From Osedax fenrisi (lineage: Eukaryota; Annelida; Polychaeta; Sabellida; Siboglinidae): a stretch of 64,000 bases of DNA. The stretch spans positions 27,153,618 through 27,217,617 of the forward strand of contig OZ025242.1 in assembly GCA_964019155.1 (NCBI GenBank), in the 5' to 3' direction. Below are positions 1 to 13,701 of this stretch, piece by piece. Made by a program: the position numbers and the translations under genes. Within the stretch, counting starts at the first letter, position 1, and each line of letters begins with the position of its first letter. The notes under the pieces are model-generated. The model searched no databases. It saw nothing but the letters and a program-made list of their open reading frames with translations, and was not told the DNA's origin.

Positions 1-105
1 GAATGGATGAATTAAATCAGTTTATAGACAATTGTCTAAGAAGTATCATTGAAAGTTATAAGTAGCTTTATTAAATCGATACCTCTAGAGTATTTCATCA
101 TGTTT

Positions 106-263
106 CATAAATAAATCTTATTAATATACGCATTACACATTAATTACAAATAAAAATACATTAAAAGTATATATATATATATATATATATATATTTGACT
201 TATTCAGATCAGGTAATATATTATTATCATACGCATTATACATTAATTACATATAAAAACATT

Positions 264-317
<54 letters not shown>

Positions 318-841
318 GTATATGTACTGTGAAAGTTATTTTGATATTACCGATAAGGAAATGACTAATATTTTAAAATTAAATCCATAATTGTGAAGAA
401 AAGTGATATATTATTTATTATTTATTTAGATAATATCGATTATATAATTTAAATTATATTATATTTTTTGTATAATTCTATTTATTGTATAAAGTATATA
501 CTTTATAAATACATACATTAACAAATTCGTTATATGGATTGTTTTTATGATATCATCAATGTAATAGTTGAATAGTAATGCTAATAAGTTGAACATATAT
601 GTATACATATATACCCTATAAGGTAATGGGACGTGGTATAATTAAGTAGCGACAGGGTTAATCATAATTTTGTTAGTAAACTCAATTGTAGAAACTATGT
701 AGATCCTCCATTGAATAGTAAATATATTATTATTACATTATTCAATAACAAATATCGTTTTTAATTCTATTTTGTTACAGAAAATGAATTAATAAAATCA
801 TGATTTATATAAATAAGTAATTATTATGAAATATTTTTTAC
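106..841. repeat. Left arm of ~0.74-kb inverted repeat
   Basis: The segment is the reverse complement of 7140-7888, with small indels and differing (AT)n lengths. Shared landmarks include GTACTGTGAAAGTTATTTTG near 320, GGATCTACATAG read on the other strand near 700, and the element edge GTAAAAAATATTTCATAA. The arms enclose about 6.3 kb that holds pogo-like elements and a reverse-transcriptase relic. No transposase was found that would explain the arms. This is either a foldback-type structure or an inverted segmental duplication. Confidence 0.8.
263..315. repeat. (AT)n microsatellite
   Basis: An almost pure TA dinucleotide run lies inside the left inverted-repeat arm. Its partner at 7668-7745 is longer, so the two arms have diverged in repeat number. 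Confidence 0.95.
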
Positions 842-1084
842 TAACATTAAATGTATTGAAAACTTTTATTTAACTTTTATTTAACTATATAAAATTAAAT
901 ATTTAATCTGAAATACAAATTAATATTTTTAGATTTATCCAATAATTAATTATTAAATTATAAGTTAATAATTATAAATGTATATAATAACTAATAATAA
1001 TACTAGTACTAATACTTATTAATAATTATATTAGAGTATTAACACATTTATTGAATAATTCATCATTATAATGATGAATAAGAG

Positions 1085-1490
1085 ACTTATAAGTCTTAAT
1101 ATGCAACTCTCTAATTGTGCTAGTGATATTAAAGAATGGCTTATTTCTAATAATTTCTAATAATTTCTAATAATCTAATTTCTCCTTAATACCTCCAAAA
1201 CTACGTTGTTGAATCTTTCTCCATCACCAACTTACTTCCCTCCTTTTCTTATTTTTAACATTATAATATCTCCTTCTCCTATTGCATCCAACTCAGGTGT
1301 CTTTTTGATTCTACTCTTTCGTCCATTACTCATATCACTGCCAATAATAAATCTGAAAATTATCATCTATTTAGAATTAGGAAAATACGAATATCAATTA
1401 CTGTATATCATATACCGTATAGTAGACGTTATGAGTTAGACAATATTTACGGATACATATTCAGGAGAATGTCACTCTTAGCGCTCGTCT
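1085..1490 (+). pseudogene. Non-LTR reverse transcriptase C-terminal relic
   Basis: Conceptual translation gives LNMQLSNCASDIKEWLISNN, which resembles the region after the YADD box in CR1/Jockey/Rex-type reverse transcriptases (a dI..W...N motif). About 30 codons later come SKTTLLNLS and then SENYHLFRIRKIRISIT, the usual order in these proteins. The reading frame changes near 1150, where TTTCTAATAA is repeated three times, and again near 1330. No 5' part or tail is visible. It is a decayed fragment; subfamily assignment is uncertain. Confidence 0.6.
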
Positions 1491-1499
1491 CACGACTAA

Positions 1500-2637
1500 A
1501 ACATTTCAGTAAACGCGATAACTTGTAATTAGGCATTAGTCTGGATGAACTAAAAAGCAGAACTTATTATGTCGTTTTTTAAATACATTTAATATATTAA
1601 ATGATAATTAGTATGGTTTCAGAAATAATTTATCTACATCTGAAGCATTGTCTGATGTATAGGAATCAATTAATACACATTTAGAAAATGTAGATAACTG
1701 TAGCAAAGGATTTGCGTAAATCTATTAAAACAATAGCAAACTGTGCTATATATATATATATATAGTCATTATATACGGGAACGGCTGACAATCAAAAATA
1801 TACCTAATGGGCATACCTTTTTTTAACAATAGATATCAATTTGAAATTTTTGATTATACTTAATTAATATATATATAATATAATGTTCCATATTTGGTTT
1901 TATAAAATAATCATTAATGACAAATATACAAAATAATTGTCAACCTAAAAAAAATCATAGCAAAATATACGGGAATATAATTCAATTTTATTCATGCATA
2001 ATAATCACGAATATGAATACAATTAAGATTGCATATAATCTGCTATTAGGTATACGTATAATATGATGAAGCATACTCTATATTTTAATATATGGTATCC
2101 TATAATCAAATACTTTATATATTAATATATAGGATTCGCCCCTTATATGTCTATGGCTATAATAAATAGATTAATAAATACGCATGCTCATTTATTAATA
2201 TCTTTGATATAAATAAATATACAATAAATATTATTTTTGTAATAAAAAGTTTTATTTTATCAATTTATTTAACATCGAACAAGTACTACAGAACATAATA
2301 TGTTAGTGTTGTTATTAATATAATATATACAGTATGCATGTAATTAATATTTGTTTGAAATGACCAATTCTTGGAAATCTATAAATAGATTTTGATGGCT
2401 TTTTTATTGCTTTTTAAAAAAAAAATAATAATAATGCATTTATAAATATATAAACTGTATTTAAAACAATTTAACTGTATATTAATAAAAACCAGTTTGT
2501 AATTTAGATTAAGATAATATTTAAATAATCAATTATTTAAAAATAATTAGTTAAACAATTAACTTAATATATAAAATAACTGATTAAAGGAAATAAATAA
2601 ATGAGTTTGTTTATATGATATATGTAAATAGGAAGTG

Positions 2638-2640
<3 letters not shown>
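1500..2640. other. AT-rich stretch without recognisable features
   Basis: This is low-complexity AT-rich DNA with short TA runs (for example near 1749). I see no exon-like island, terminal inverted repeat or RNA-like element. Confidence 0.5.
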
Positions 2641-3270
<630 letters not shown>

Positions 3271-3376
3271 GAGTGTATGTGTGTGTATGTATATATAAAT
3301 AAATATGTTAATTATATTGATTAATATATTTAATTTTAATTAATATATTAATTAAAATATAATTAATTATGTAGAA

Positions 3377-3408
<32 letters not shown>

Positions 3409-3411
<3 letters not shown>

Positions 3412-3937
3412 TCAAAGCTCGATAACTCAACATTGACGGGACGGAGTTTTCATGTTGAGTTAGCGAGTATGTTGAGTTATCGGATATATAAATTAATGAC
3501 TTAATTAATGTTTTGTTCACATAAATGCATTCAAAATAGTACTCGTATGATAATATAATAATTGTAATTGTATTTTTACGTTTATATATTTATATCCATA
3601 TATTATTAAATAAAACCATGTTGAATAATGTAGTAATCCTATGTTGAATTATATTTGTTGAGCAATGTAGTTTTACATGTAAAAGATACGAATCCAATAA
3701 AATATGTTTGTGATATTTTGATTTTTCATAAATGTTGAGTTATCGGATGTATATTTACATGTAATGTATAGGCTAGGATTATAAAAACGATGTTGATTTA
3801 TATGTATGTTGAGTTATATTTGTTGAGTAATAGGGTTTTTGTTAACATGTAAAAGATACGAATCCAACCAAATATTTTTTGGATGTTGAGTTATCGGCAA
3901 TGTTGAGTTATCGGCATGTTGAGTTACCGAGCTTCTA

Positions 3938-3940
<3 letters not shown>
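3409..3940. mobile_element. Pogo-like non-autonomous element A (532 bp)
   Basis: The element begins CAGTCAAAGCTCGATAACTC and ends GAGTTACCGAGCTTCTACTG, in TA-repeat flanks as expected for the TA-targeting Tc1/mariner/pogo group. The motif ATAACTCAACAT, or its complement, recurs several times in its subterminal parts and could be a transposase-binding site. Its interior matches element B (4300-5507) in reverse orientation on both sides of a deletion that removes the transposase segment, so A is a deletion derivative of a B-like element. Confidence 0.85.
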
Positions 3941-3989
<49 letters not shown>

Positions 3990-3990
<1 letters not shown>

Positions 3991-4299
3991 TATATATATA
4001 TACGGGAATCTGAGAAGTAGCAACAACAAACATATACAATTGAGAAAGTATGGCAGTTCCTATTGTAAATTTCTGTCGTATAAAAATCTAGCTAGTTAAA
4101 TCCCAAATGATAAGAGTGTTATGTTATGACTTAATAAAACCAGATATGGATCTACTTGTTTTAAATAATATTGTTATTTTTTTCTATGTCACCTTTTTAA
4201 CCGAATATATAATATATCAAGTATTTTTAGATTTTAATATTTAATTATTTTATAGGAGTTCAATAGAAAATATAATTAATACGCAATAATATATGTATA
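3990..4299 (+). repeat. Slice of the dispersed 'R' repeat between two pogo elements
   Basis: The sequence TGAGAAGTAGCAACAACAAA near 4010 and what follows match 19040-19340 in the same orientation and 13370-13650 in reverse. The segment belongs with 5575-7139; the intervening pogo-like element B inserted into the repeat's internal (TA)n. Confidence 0.8.
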
Positions 4300-5504
4300 C
4301 ACTAGAAGCTCGGTAACTCAACATGCCGATAACTCAACATTGCCGATAACTCAACACCCAAAAAATGGATTCGTATCTTTTACATGTTAACAAAAACCCT
4401 ATTACTCAACAAATATAACTCAACATACATATAACTCAACATCGTTTTTATAATCATAGCCTATACATTACATGTAAATATACATCCGATAACTCAACAT
4501 TTATGAAAAATCAAAATATCACAAACATATGTTGTTGGATTCGTATCTTTTACATGTAATAAAACTACATTGATCAACAAATATAATTCAACATACATTA
4601 TTCAACATGGTTTTATTTAATAATATATGGATATAAATAACTAAACGTAAAAATACAATTAAAATTATTATATTATCATACGAGTACTATTTTGAATGCA
4701 TTTATGTGAACAAAACATTAATTAAGTCTATAGACTAAGTCTATATATAGACTTATTAACTATACCTCATAATGGACAATGACTCATGAGTGCTTCCTTG
4801 CAAGGCATAATCAAGGATTGGGCCTATTTTGAATTATCCAATGGGGAATGATTATTTTTAATAATAAGTTTATTAATATACATTCTTGTATATTCGAAAT
4901 CATTAAAGATTATGAATCTAATTAAGTAACATGTTAGTCAAGAGAAAATCTACATCTATCTCTATAAATGATAAGTTAGAATATATCATTACTATTGATA
5001 AAGGCTTATCAAGAAAGTCAGTTGCCAAACAATTAGATGTTTCTGTATCTACCATAGCTGGATGGTTTAAGAATAAAGATGCCATTTATAAGGCATCTTT
5101 AGAATTCAACAATAAAAGAAAACGGGCCAAATTATCCTCACACGAAGTCCTTGAAGAAAAGGCATACACATGGAAATTCGAAATTCGAAATTTCAAGCAA
5201 ATTCGTGCACAAAATATTCCTTTATCAGGTAAAACAATATGTTATGATTATAATTATACATCCTATTGCATATGATATAATCATTATATACGATATGTTA
5301 TTTATTCCAGTAAATTATATAATTACAAGAGTCTTTTATTGAGTCAAGATACAATAAAAGACTCTTGAACATTAATTATACTATTAGTAGCGTAACAAAT
5401 ATACCATTATAAATAAAAATAAATGTATACATCCGATAACTCAACATACTCGATAACTCAACATGAAAACTCCGTCCCGTCAATGTTGAGTTATCGAGCT
5501 TTGA

Positions 5505-5507
<3 letters not shown>
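4300..5507 (+). mobile_element. Pogo/Tigger-like element B with truncated transposase
   Basis: The element runs from CACTAGAAGCTCGGTAACTC to TTGAGTTATCGAGCTTTGAA plus TG, with TA on both sides. It is in opposite orientation to element A, from which it differs mainly by keeping a ~0.7-kb central part with a partial transposase ORF (4931-5275). The catalytic DDE half is absent, so the element is internally deleted and non-autonomous. Its terminus reads CACTAG where A has CAGTAG, a small terminal change. Confidence 0.85.
4931..5275 (+). pseudogene. Pogo/Tigger transposase, DNA-binding half only
   Basis: The 114-codon ORF starts MLVKRKSTSISINDKLEYII. The first ~50 residues fit the Psq-type/CENP-B N-terminal helix-turn-helix: a basic start, then KSVAKQLDVSVSTIAGWFKN. 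It is followed by KRKRAKLSSHEVLEE and a second CENPB/Tc5-type HTH segment ending in QIRAQNIPLSGKTI. In the family a DDE nuclease domain follows this point; here the frame closes in unrelated AT-rich sequence. Residues 1-100 are free of stops, so a short DNA-binding protein could still be made. It lies inside element B, whose subterminal ATAACTCAACAT motifs are natural candidate binding sites. Expression is unknown, and a decayed remnant is the simplest reading. Confidence 0.75.

Positions 5508-5508
<1 letters not shown>

Positions 5509-5567
<59 letters not shown>
5509..5567. repeat. (TA)n microsatellite at pogo B insertion site
   Basis: A pure TA run directly abuts the right end of pogo-like element B. 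It continues the TA tract of the host R repeat. Confidence 0.95.
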
Positions 5568-5571
<4 letters not shown>

Positions 5572-5574
5572 CAT

Positions 5575-6851
5575 ATATATACATAATTATTATTTAAATT
5601 TGTAAAATAGTTAATGATTATTTTTAATAATTATATATAAATATTATATTAAATTATAGTTTTATAAATTAATTACATAATTGTAAAATACATCATTCTC
5701 TATTATAAAAGATACGTTACTAGATACTATGGCTAAAAATAGGTAACGATATATATGTATCTCCTACTTAATATCATATTACAAACTGAATTCTTACTGT
5801 TGCTGGTAATAACAATTATATTGTGATGTTCTTATTGCTATGTATACAGATAATATAATTAAATATTTGTAAATAATAGTTACTAAAATATATATTTAAG
5901 TGCGCTCTAACTAAATAATTTCTTTATTTTTACGAATTTGCTAATTATTTCTTGAAATTTGTAATTTTGTAAACAAAATATATCATTTTTAAATAAAAAA
6001 GAATCAAAAAATATGATTATATAAATTTATTATAATTCACCAATTTTCATAATGTCGATGTATTGATTTAATAATAAATATAATTCTATGCATATTTATC
6101 ATATATTAAATGTTTATAATAAATACATAACATATATTAAAATTATACATATTTATTAATATTTGTTTAAAACATAATATTATTAATAGATTTCATTTCA
6201 GATAATAATGTATTATAATATGTAAAATATAATAAATAAAATTATATTAATTTCAAATATCCATTTCTCTTTTCATCAATGATTTATTCTGTAATATTTA
6301 TTTATTAATTAGGTAGTTAATGTTAAAGTAGATAATTGATATAATGTATCAGTTTGTATATTACTGATATAACAAATATATAATATATGCTAACATACTA
6401 TTAATTATGTATATGTATTCATATAAATAATTAATATGTATATTATAAATATACTAATATTAAGAATGTTATAGGATAGCTAAAGCATATGATCTAACAA
6501 AATATTTATTTTTATATAGTTCTTAATATAATCTACAAAATCTATAAAATACTTAATAATTTATGTATTTCAAAAGTGTCCATACTTTAAAATATAAATC
6601 TCATATATTCATATATTAAATTTGATAATGTTGTAGATGCTAACTTTAGATTTATTAGAATTATTATAAATGAGCTAGCATTCATTTAGAAATAAATATA
6701 TTTTTCTATATTATTAATTTAGAAATTAATATACTTTTTCTATATTATTAAATATTATTATAGTAATACTAATCAAGTATTTTTAAATGCAAATATTGTC
6801 AAATTTAATAATCTGATAAATTATAAAATTGGTATAATATTATACTTTATG

Positions 6852-6913
<62 letters not shown>

Positions 6914-7139
6914 CTTCTATATCAATATTGAGATATAATTAATTCAAGCTGATATTATTCATATTAGAATATTATTCATATACTTAACATTTTATATTTT
7001 AATTATTAATATTAATTTGAATAGTGCATAATTATGAAATAATTTAAATACAAACTTGGTTAGTAGTAATTTCCTTTTTTTTCTATATCCAATCGGATTG
7101 CAAAATGTATAGAGAGAAAATGACATACTTTATAGATTT
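5575..7139 (+). repeat. Dispersed R repeat, copy 1
   Basis: The segment is closely similar to 19390-20830 in the same orientation and to 12044-13340 and parts of 10350-11995 in reverse. Landmarks are ACGTTACTAGATACTATGGC near 5711, AAGTGCGCTCTAACTAAATA near 5900 and AATCGGATTGCAAAATGTA near 7092. No coding potential or terminal repeats were recognised. In the other copies it forms the 3' flank of the secreted-peptide genes; here no peptide exons are present. Confidence 0.85.
6852..6912. repeat. (TA)n microsatellite
   Basis: A pure TA run lies within R repeat copy 1. The corresponding site near 12000 also carries a long run. Confidence 0.95.
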
Positions 7140-7663
7140 GTAAAAAATATTTCATAATAATTATTTATTTATATCAATCATGATAGGTTATTTTATTAAT
7201 TCATTTTCTGTAACAAAATAGAATTAAAAACGATATTTTTTATTTAATAATGTAATAATAATATATTTACTATTCAATGGAGGATCTACATAGTTTCTAC
7301 AATTAAGTTTACTAACATAATTATGATTAACCCTGTGGCTACTTAATTATACCACCTCTCATTACATTATAGGGTATATATGTATACATATATTTTCAAC
7401 TATTACTATTCAACTATTACATTCATGATATCATAAAAACAATCCATGTAACGAATTTTTTAATGTATGTATTTAAAATGTATATACTTTATACAATAAA
7501 TAGAATTATAAAAAAAATATAATATAATTTAAATTATATAATAGATATTATCTAAATAAATTATAAATAATATATCACTTTTCTTCACAATTATGGATTT
7601 AACTTTAAAATATTAGTAATGTCTTTATCGGTAATATCAAAATAACTTTCACAGTACATATAC

Positions 7664-7749
<86 letters not shown>

Positions 7750-7888
7750 AATTTTTTTATATGTAATTAATGTATGATAATAATATATTACTTGATCTGA
7801 ATAAGTCAAATATATATATATATATATATTTGTAATATGTTTTTATGTCTAATTAATGTGTAATGAGTATGTTAATAAGAGTTATTTA
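7140..7888. repeat. Right arm of ~0.74-kb inverted repeat
   Basis: This is the reverse complement of 106-841, including GTAAAAAATATTTCATAATA at its left edge and the GTACTGTGAAAG block near 7650. It abuts the right end of R repeat copy 1. Confidence 0.8.
7668..7745. repeat. (TA)n microsatellite, ~78 bp
   Basis: One of the longest pure TA runs in the window, inside the right inverted-repeat arm. It can extrude as a cruciform. Confidence 0.95.
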
Positions 7889-8128
7889 TGACCTTATAAT
7901 AAATTTATAAATATAATCACGTGATCATTTTATTACTATATAACATCGTCTGTCAATTGAGAAAAATAAAAGTAAATAACATACTGATAAAGGTACACTA
8001 TTATATTAATATATTCTGCATAGAATAAATGTAAAATTTCTTATACATATATTATATATAATTTAATATGGTATAATATAATAATTCACTGTTAAATATA
8101 TTATATAATACCTATGATATTGTACAGG

Positions 8129-8540
8129 ATGAGGTTATTACCCGTGCTTCTATTGTTGACGATAGCCTATTGTTGTGTGTATGCGAGTTCACAAGAAGAG
8201 GAAGAGGTGGCTGAATTATTGGGTTAGTTTTAATTAGTTTTTATATACGTCAACTATTATCGTACTTATTTATTTAATTATTATTCAATAATACATATTC
8301 ATTTTTAAAGTGTACTTTAATTTTAAAACTTAAAGCACGGCGTTAAAGTTAAGTTGTTTTATTTATTATCAAAAAAAGTATATTATTAAAATATGCAAAT
8401 CAAATTATGTTAATCCCAAACAAAAGTAACTGTAAGTACCTCAAATATTCATTATAAACATAAACCTGTAAACAATACTGATGTTAAATATTTGAAACAT
8501 TTAGTAAATATCAATAATGTTATCATAATAATATATATGT

Positions 8541-8588
<48 letters not shown>

Positions 8589-9585
8589 GTGTGATATTAA
8601 TAGTTATAAATGTTATCTACACAGTAAACAAACATAATTGTTATTTTATACTCAATATGAAAAGATTTTTTTTATTTTGTACTATATCTAAAACCCAAAA
8701 AAGGTTATTTCCTTTGAAGAATCTTTATAAAATTATCATAGTATATATCCAATATATTGCTAATATAATGATCGATTCTATGGTATTGTAATATAGTTGT
8801 ATATATTGTATAGATACAATTATTTTAAATAACATGCACATAAAAATATCTTTTATTATTTATCTAATTTTTCTTATCTTATAATTAAATATATAAATAT
8901 CGCAAGGGCTTAATATTAATAGATATGAATATTATGTAGATATTAAAAACTTATTAAAATATGTGTAAAACAATCTCAAAAGTAATCGGTATTTTAATAG
9001 ACTTAACATAGAAATGAAGATATCTTAACTCGCCATCTTTTAAATACAATATCGCAACCGTAACGACGTCCCTAGACTAGAGAAACCCCCGGGTGTTTAC
9101 CTGTAATACATTTATACATATAGTTATCTCTTTATTTGTGTCAAATTATAAACTTTAATTATTCATTTATATATTTTAAATTACGTCCTTCAAATAATTT
9201 GTTAAATTTAATAAAATATATTTATTAGAGGGGAGCTGGTTTATAACATATCAGCACTACTCGTTATTTTCTGTTATTTATTTGTTTATGATTTAACTAT
9301 CTATATATATATATATAAATATAAATTGTCTGCATTTCCCTGTTATGGTTGTATATATATATATATATAATAACATACGTCGTATGTCGTATGTCATACG
9401 AATTATGTAAAAATTGGGATTTTAAAATTTAATTTAGGTACCCCTATTTTTTGTATCGCGAACTTAATTTAAATATTTAAATTCATCTATGACAATCATC
9501 GATGTTTTCGAATAGTCTTGTATTTACAGCGCCACCTGTTATCTAATTTACTCATATATACATACACACATACATACAACCACAT

Positions 9586-9616
<31 letters not shown>

Positions 9617-10225
9617 CAATTAAACTCACATTATAGGTTAAGTTAAAATATATTATTTTAATTAAATTAATTTAAAAAATTCTATAATATTACCATTAAT
9701 AGCATATTCAAAAGAACTAGAGGAATATGAAAATGATATCAAAGTGGCAGGATTAAACGACACTGATAAAGTTATTGATTATGAAAAGAGAGGCATTTTT
9801 GGTATATTATTAATAACCACGAAATTGTGTAATACTTATATTACGTAACAATTGAACAGATAGATTATGTGGACACTGCAGTTCTAAAACTACGTCCACA
9901 TTACAACTTGATTGTGTGAAACTTAAATGGGAGTCCTATATGAAGAAGACAAGGTGCGGATTTTGGTGGAGAAGATATTGGTGTTATAGGTAAGTATGTG
10001 AATTAAAATAATATTAATTAAGTATCTCCATTTTAATAATATTATATTATATTTTAATATTAGTTTATAGTAATAATAAATAATATAATAATTAACTGTT
10101 GTATAATAACATGATCCATTAGGAAGAGATATAGGTTGAGAATTAAGTCGTATTGCTGTTCCGGTTCTACTTTAAGGGCATATAAACTTGGAAAGCTGAA
10201 TGTTGGGCTCTGCTTTAAAAGTTAG
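8129..10225 (+). CDS. Secreted cationic cysteine-rich peptide precursor, 4 exons (left copy)
   Basis: Four exons (8129-8222, 9703-9801, 9860-9989, 10123-10225) with GT/AG borders and phases 1, 1 and 2 join into one 141-codon frame ending in TAG. Residues 1-20 (MRLLPVLLLLTIAYCCVYAS) look like a signal peptide. An acidic stretch with EEEE and many Glu/Asp follows to residue 59, then Lys60-Arg61, a furin/Kex-type site. The predicted mature part, 62-141, is strongly basic and aromatic (FWWRRYWC at 99-106), with cysteines at 68, 71, 83, 97, 106, 119, 120 and 138. This layout (signal, acidic pro-region, dibasic site, cationic Cys-rich peptide) is typical of host-defence peptides and also of venom or effector precursors. 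I do not recognise the family. The AG at 8127-8128 may be the acceptor of a 5'-UTR intron. A near-identical gene structure lies in reverse at 21006-21528. Confidence 0.8.
8223..9702 (+). other. Intron 1 of the left peptide gene
   Basis: This 1.48-kb intron contains a TA run at about 8545-8584, a complex patch near 9030-9100 and a CATA/TA-rich patch at 9555-9617. Only its last ~75 bp, from about 9628, is matched in the right copy; the inverted duplication stops at the microsatellite. Confidence 0.65.
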
Positions 10226-10300
10226 TAAATCATATAACTATGTATTATTTTTATATTTAAATTAAGTTAAATTAAAAATATACTACATATTTAACAACAG

Positions 10301-10334
<34 letters not shown>

Positions 10335-10349
10335 ATTACGTAATACTAG

Positions 10350-11990
10350 ATACGAATTGCGGGGGTTACATTGGCCGTAAGCAAATCTATAAAGTCTGTC
10401 GTTTTGCTCTCTATAAATTTTGCAATCCGTCAGGATATAGAAAAAAAGGAAATTACTGCTACCCAAGTTTGTATTTAAATTATTTTAGAATTATGCACTA
10501 TTCAAATTAATATTAATAATTAAAATATAAAATGTAATAAGAATATGAATACTATTATAATATGAATAATATCAGCTTTAATTATTTATATCTCAATATT
10601 GAAATAGAAGTTATATATATATATATATATATATTATACATAAAGTATAATATTATACCAATTTTATAATTAATCAGATTATTAAATTTGACAATATTTG
10701 CATTTAAAAATACTTGATTAGTATTAACATAATAATATTTAATAATATAGAAAAAGTATATTAATTTCTAAATTAATAATATAGAAAAGTTTATTAATTT
10801 CTAAATGAATGCTAGCTCATTTTATAATAATTCTAATAAATCTAAAGTTAGCATTTACAACATTATCAAATTTAATATATGAACATTTTGATATAACATT
10901 AATATAGATTAAGTATAACATCGGGCGTAGAATAGTTCCTTAAGGAACACTATATTTTGATAAATGCCTACATAATAAACATTTATTTAATTGTAATAAT
11001 TATGGATTATTTCGTACATAATTACCTAGCTATATAAAACGTAATATCTAGCTACTAAAATCATAGATATTAGATTGTAATATGTCATGTTATCGAGTAT
11101 GCTTTATTTAAACGTATAACTATTCCAATGGCTATGTAGATATCATTAAGGACTATTAATACAAATGAATGATCTACATGTCGAATATATGATATTTATA
11201 TATTAAAGTATGGAGACTTTTGAAATACGTAAATTATTAAATATTTTTTTGTTGTATTTTGTTGATTATATTTAGAACTATATAAATAATATGTTATATC
11301 ACATGATTTAGCTATCCTATAACATTCTTAATATTAGTATATTTATAATATACATATTCATTATTTATATGAATACATATAAATGATTAACAGTATGTTA
11401 GCATATATTATATATTTATAATAATATACAAACTGATACATTATATCCATTGTCCTACTTTAACATTAACTACCAAAGAAACGTATAATAAATATTAATT
11501 AATAAATAAATATTACATAATAAATCATTGATGAACAGAGAAATGGACAATTGAAATTAATATAATTTTATTTATTTTATTTTACATATTATAATACATT
11601 ATTATCTGAAATGAAATGTATTAATAATATTATGTTTTAAACAAATATTAATAAATATGTATAATTTTAATATATGTTATGTATTTATTATAAAAATTTA
11701 ATATATGATAAATATACATAGAATTATATTTATTATTAAATAAATACATCGAAATTATGAAAATTGGTGAATTATAATAAATTTATATAATCATATTTTT
11801 TGATTCTTTTTTATTTAAAAATGATATATTTTGTTTACAAAATTACAAATTTCAAGAAATAATTCGCAAATTCGTTAAAATAAAGAAATTATTTAGTTAG
11901 AGCGCACTTAAATATATATTTTAGTAACTATTATTTACAAATATTTAATTATATTATCTGTATACATAGCAATAAGAACATCACAATATA

Positions 11991-11995
<5 letters not shown>
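10350..11995 (-). repeat. Dispersed R repeat, copy 2
   Basis: Reverse-oriented copy. The part 10910-11190 (TAACATCGGGCG onward) is matched at 20400-20680 but is absent from copies 1 and 3. The rest, 11200-11995, duplicates 12300-13080. Copies 2 and 3 form a direct tandem pair with a (TA)n at the joint. Confidence 0.8.

Positions 11996-11999
<4 letters not shown>

Positions 12000-12046
<47 letters not shown>
12000..12046. repeat. (TA)n microsatellite at the junction of tandem R copies
   Basis: The pure TA run sits exactly where R copy 2 ends, within its ACATCACAATATAATT block, and R copy 3 begins. It is a plausible recombination point. Confidence 0.9.
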
Positions 12047-12050
<4 letters not shown>

Positions 12051-13657
12051 CATAAAGTATAATATTATACCAATTTTATAATTTATCAGATTATTAAATT
12101 TGACAATATTTGCATTTAAAAATACTTGATTAGTATTACTATAATAATATTTAATAATATAGAAAAAGTATATTAATTTCTAAATTAATAATATAGAAAA
12201 ATATATTTATTTCTAAATGAATGCTAGCTCATTTATAATAATTCTAATAAATCTAAAGTTAGCATCTACAACATTATCAAATTTAATATATGAATATATG
12301 AGATTTATATTTTAAAGTATGGACACTTTTGAAATACATAAATTATTAAGTATTTTATAGATTTTGTAGATTATATTAAGAACTATATAAAAATAAATAT
12401 TTTGTTAGATCATATGCTTTAGCTATCCTATAACATTCTTAATATTAGTATATTTATAATATACATATTAATTATTTATATGAATAAATATACATAATTA
12501 ATAGTATGTTAGCATATATTATATATTTGTTATATCAGTAATATACAAACTGATACATTATATCAATTATCTACTTTAACATTAACTACCTAATTAATAA
12601 ATAAATATTACAGAATAAATCATTGATGAAAAGAGAAATGAATATTTGAAATTAATATAATTTTATTTATTATATTTTACATATTATAATACATTATTAT
12701 CTGAAATGAAATATATTAATAATATTATGTTTTAAACAAATATTAATAAATATGTATAATTTTAATATATGTTATGTATTTATTATAAACATTTAATATA
12801 TGATAAATATGCATAGAATTATATTTATTATTAAATCAATACATCGAAATTATGAAAATTGGTGAATTATAATAAATGTATATAATCATATTTTTTGATT
12901 CTTTTTTATTTAAAAATGATATATTTTGTATACAAAATTACAAATTTCAATAAATAATTCGCAAATTCGAAAAGATAAAGAAATTATTTAGTTAGAGCGC
13001 ACTTAAATATATATTTAAGTAAGTATTATTTTCAAATATTTAATTATATTAACTGTATACATAGCAATAAGAACATCACAATATAATTGTTATTACCAGC
13101 ATCAGTAAGAATACAGTTTGTAATATGATATTAAGTAGGAGATACATATATATCGTTACCTATTGTTAGCCATAGTATCTAGTAACGTATCTATATAATA
13201 GAGAATGATGTATTTTACAATTATGTAATTAATTTATAAAACTATAATTTAATACAATGTTTATATATAATTATTACAAATAATCATTAACTATTTTACA
13301 AATTTAAATAATAATTATTTGTTTAAGTTTCATTTAAAACATAATATAATGTCATTATATATATATATTATTGCATATTAATTATATTTTCTATTGAACT
13401 CCCATAAAATAATTAAATATTAAAATCTAAAATACCTGATATATAATATATTCGGTTAAAATGGTGACATAGAAAAAATTAACAATATTATTGAAAATAA
13501 GTAGATCCATATCTGGTTTTATTAAGTCATAAAATAACACTCTTATCATTTGGGATTTAACTAGCTTGATTGTTAAGGGACATACATTTACAAGTAAAAC
13601 AGGAACTTCCATACTTTCTCATTGTATATGTTTGTTGTTGCTACTTCTCAGATTCTC

Positions 13658-13701
<44 letters not shown>

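Noticed and set aside
8585..8791. 68-residue ORF within intron 1 of the peptide gene
   Set aside because: It lies inside the intron after a TA run, with no recognisable domain and AT-driven codon content.
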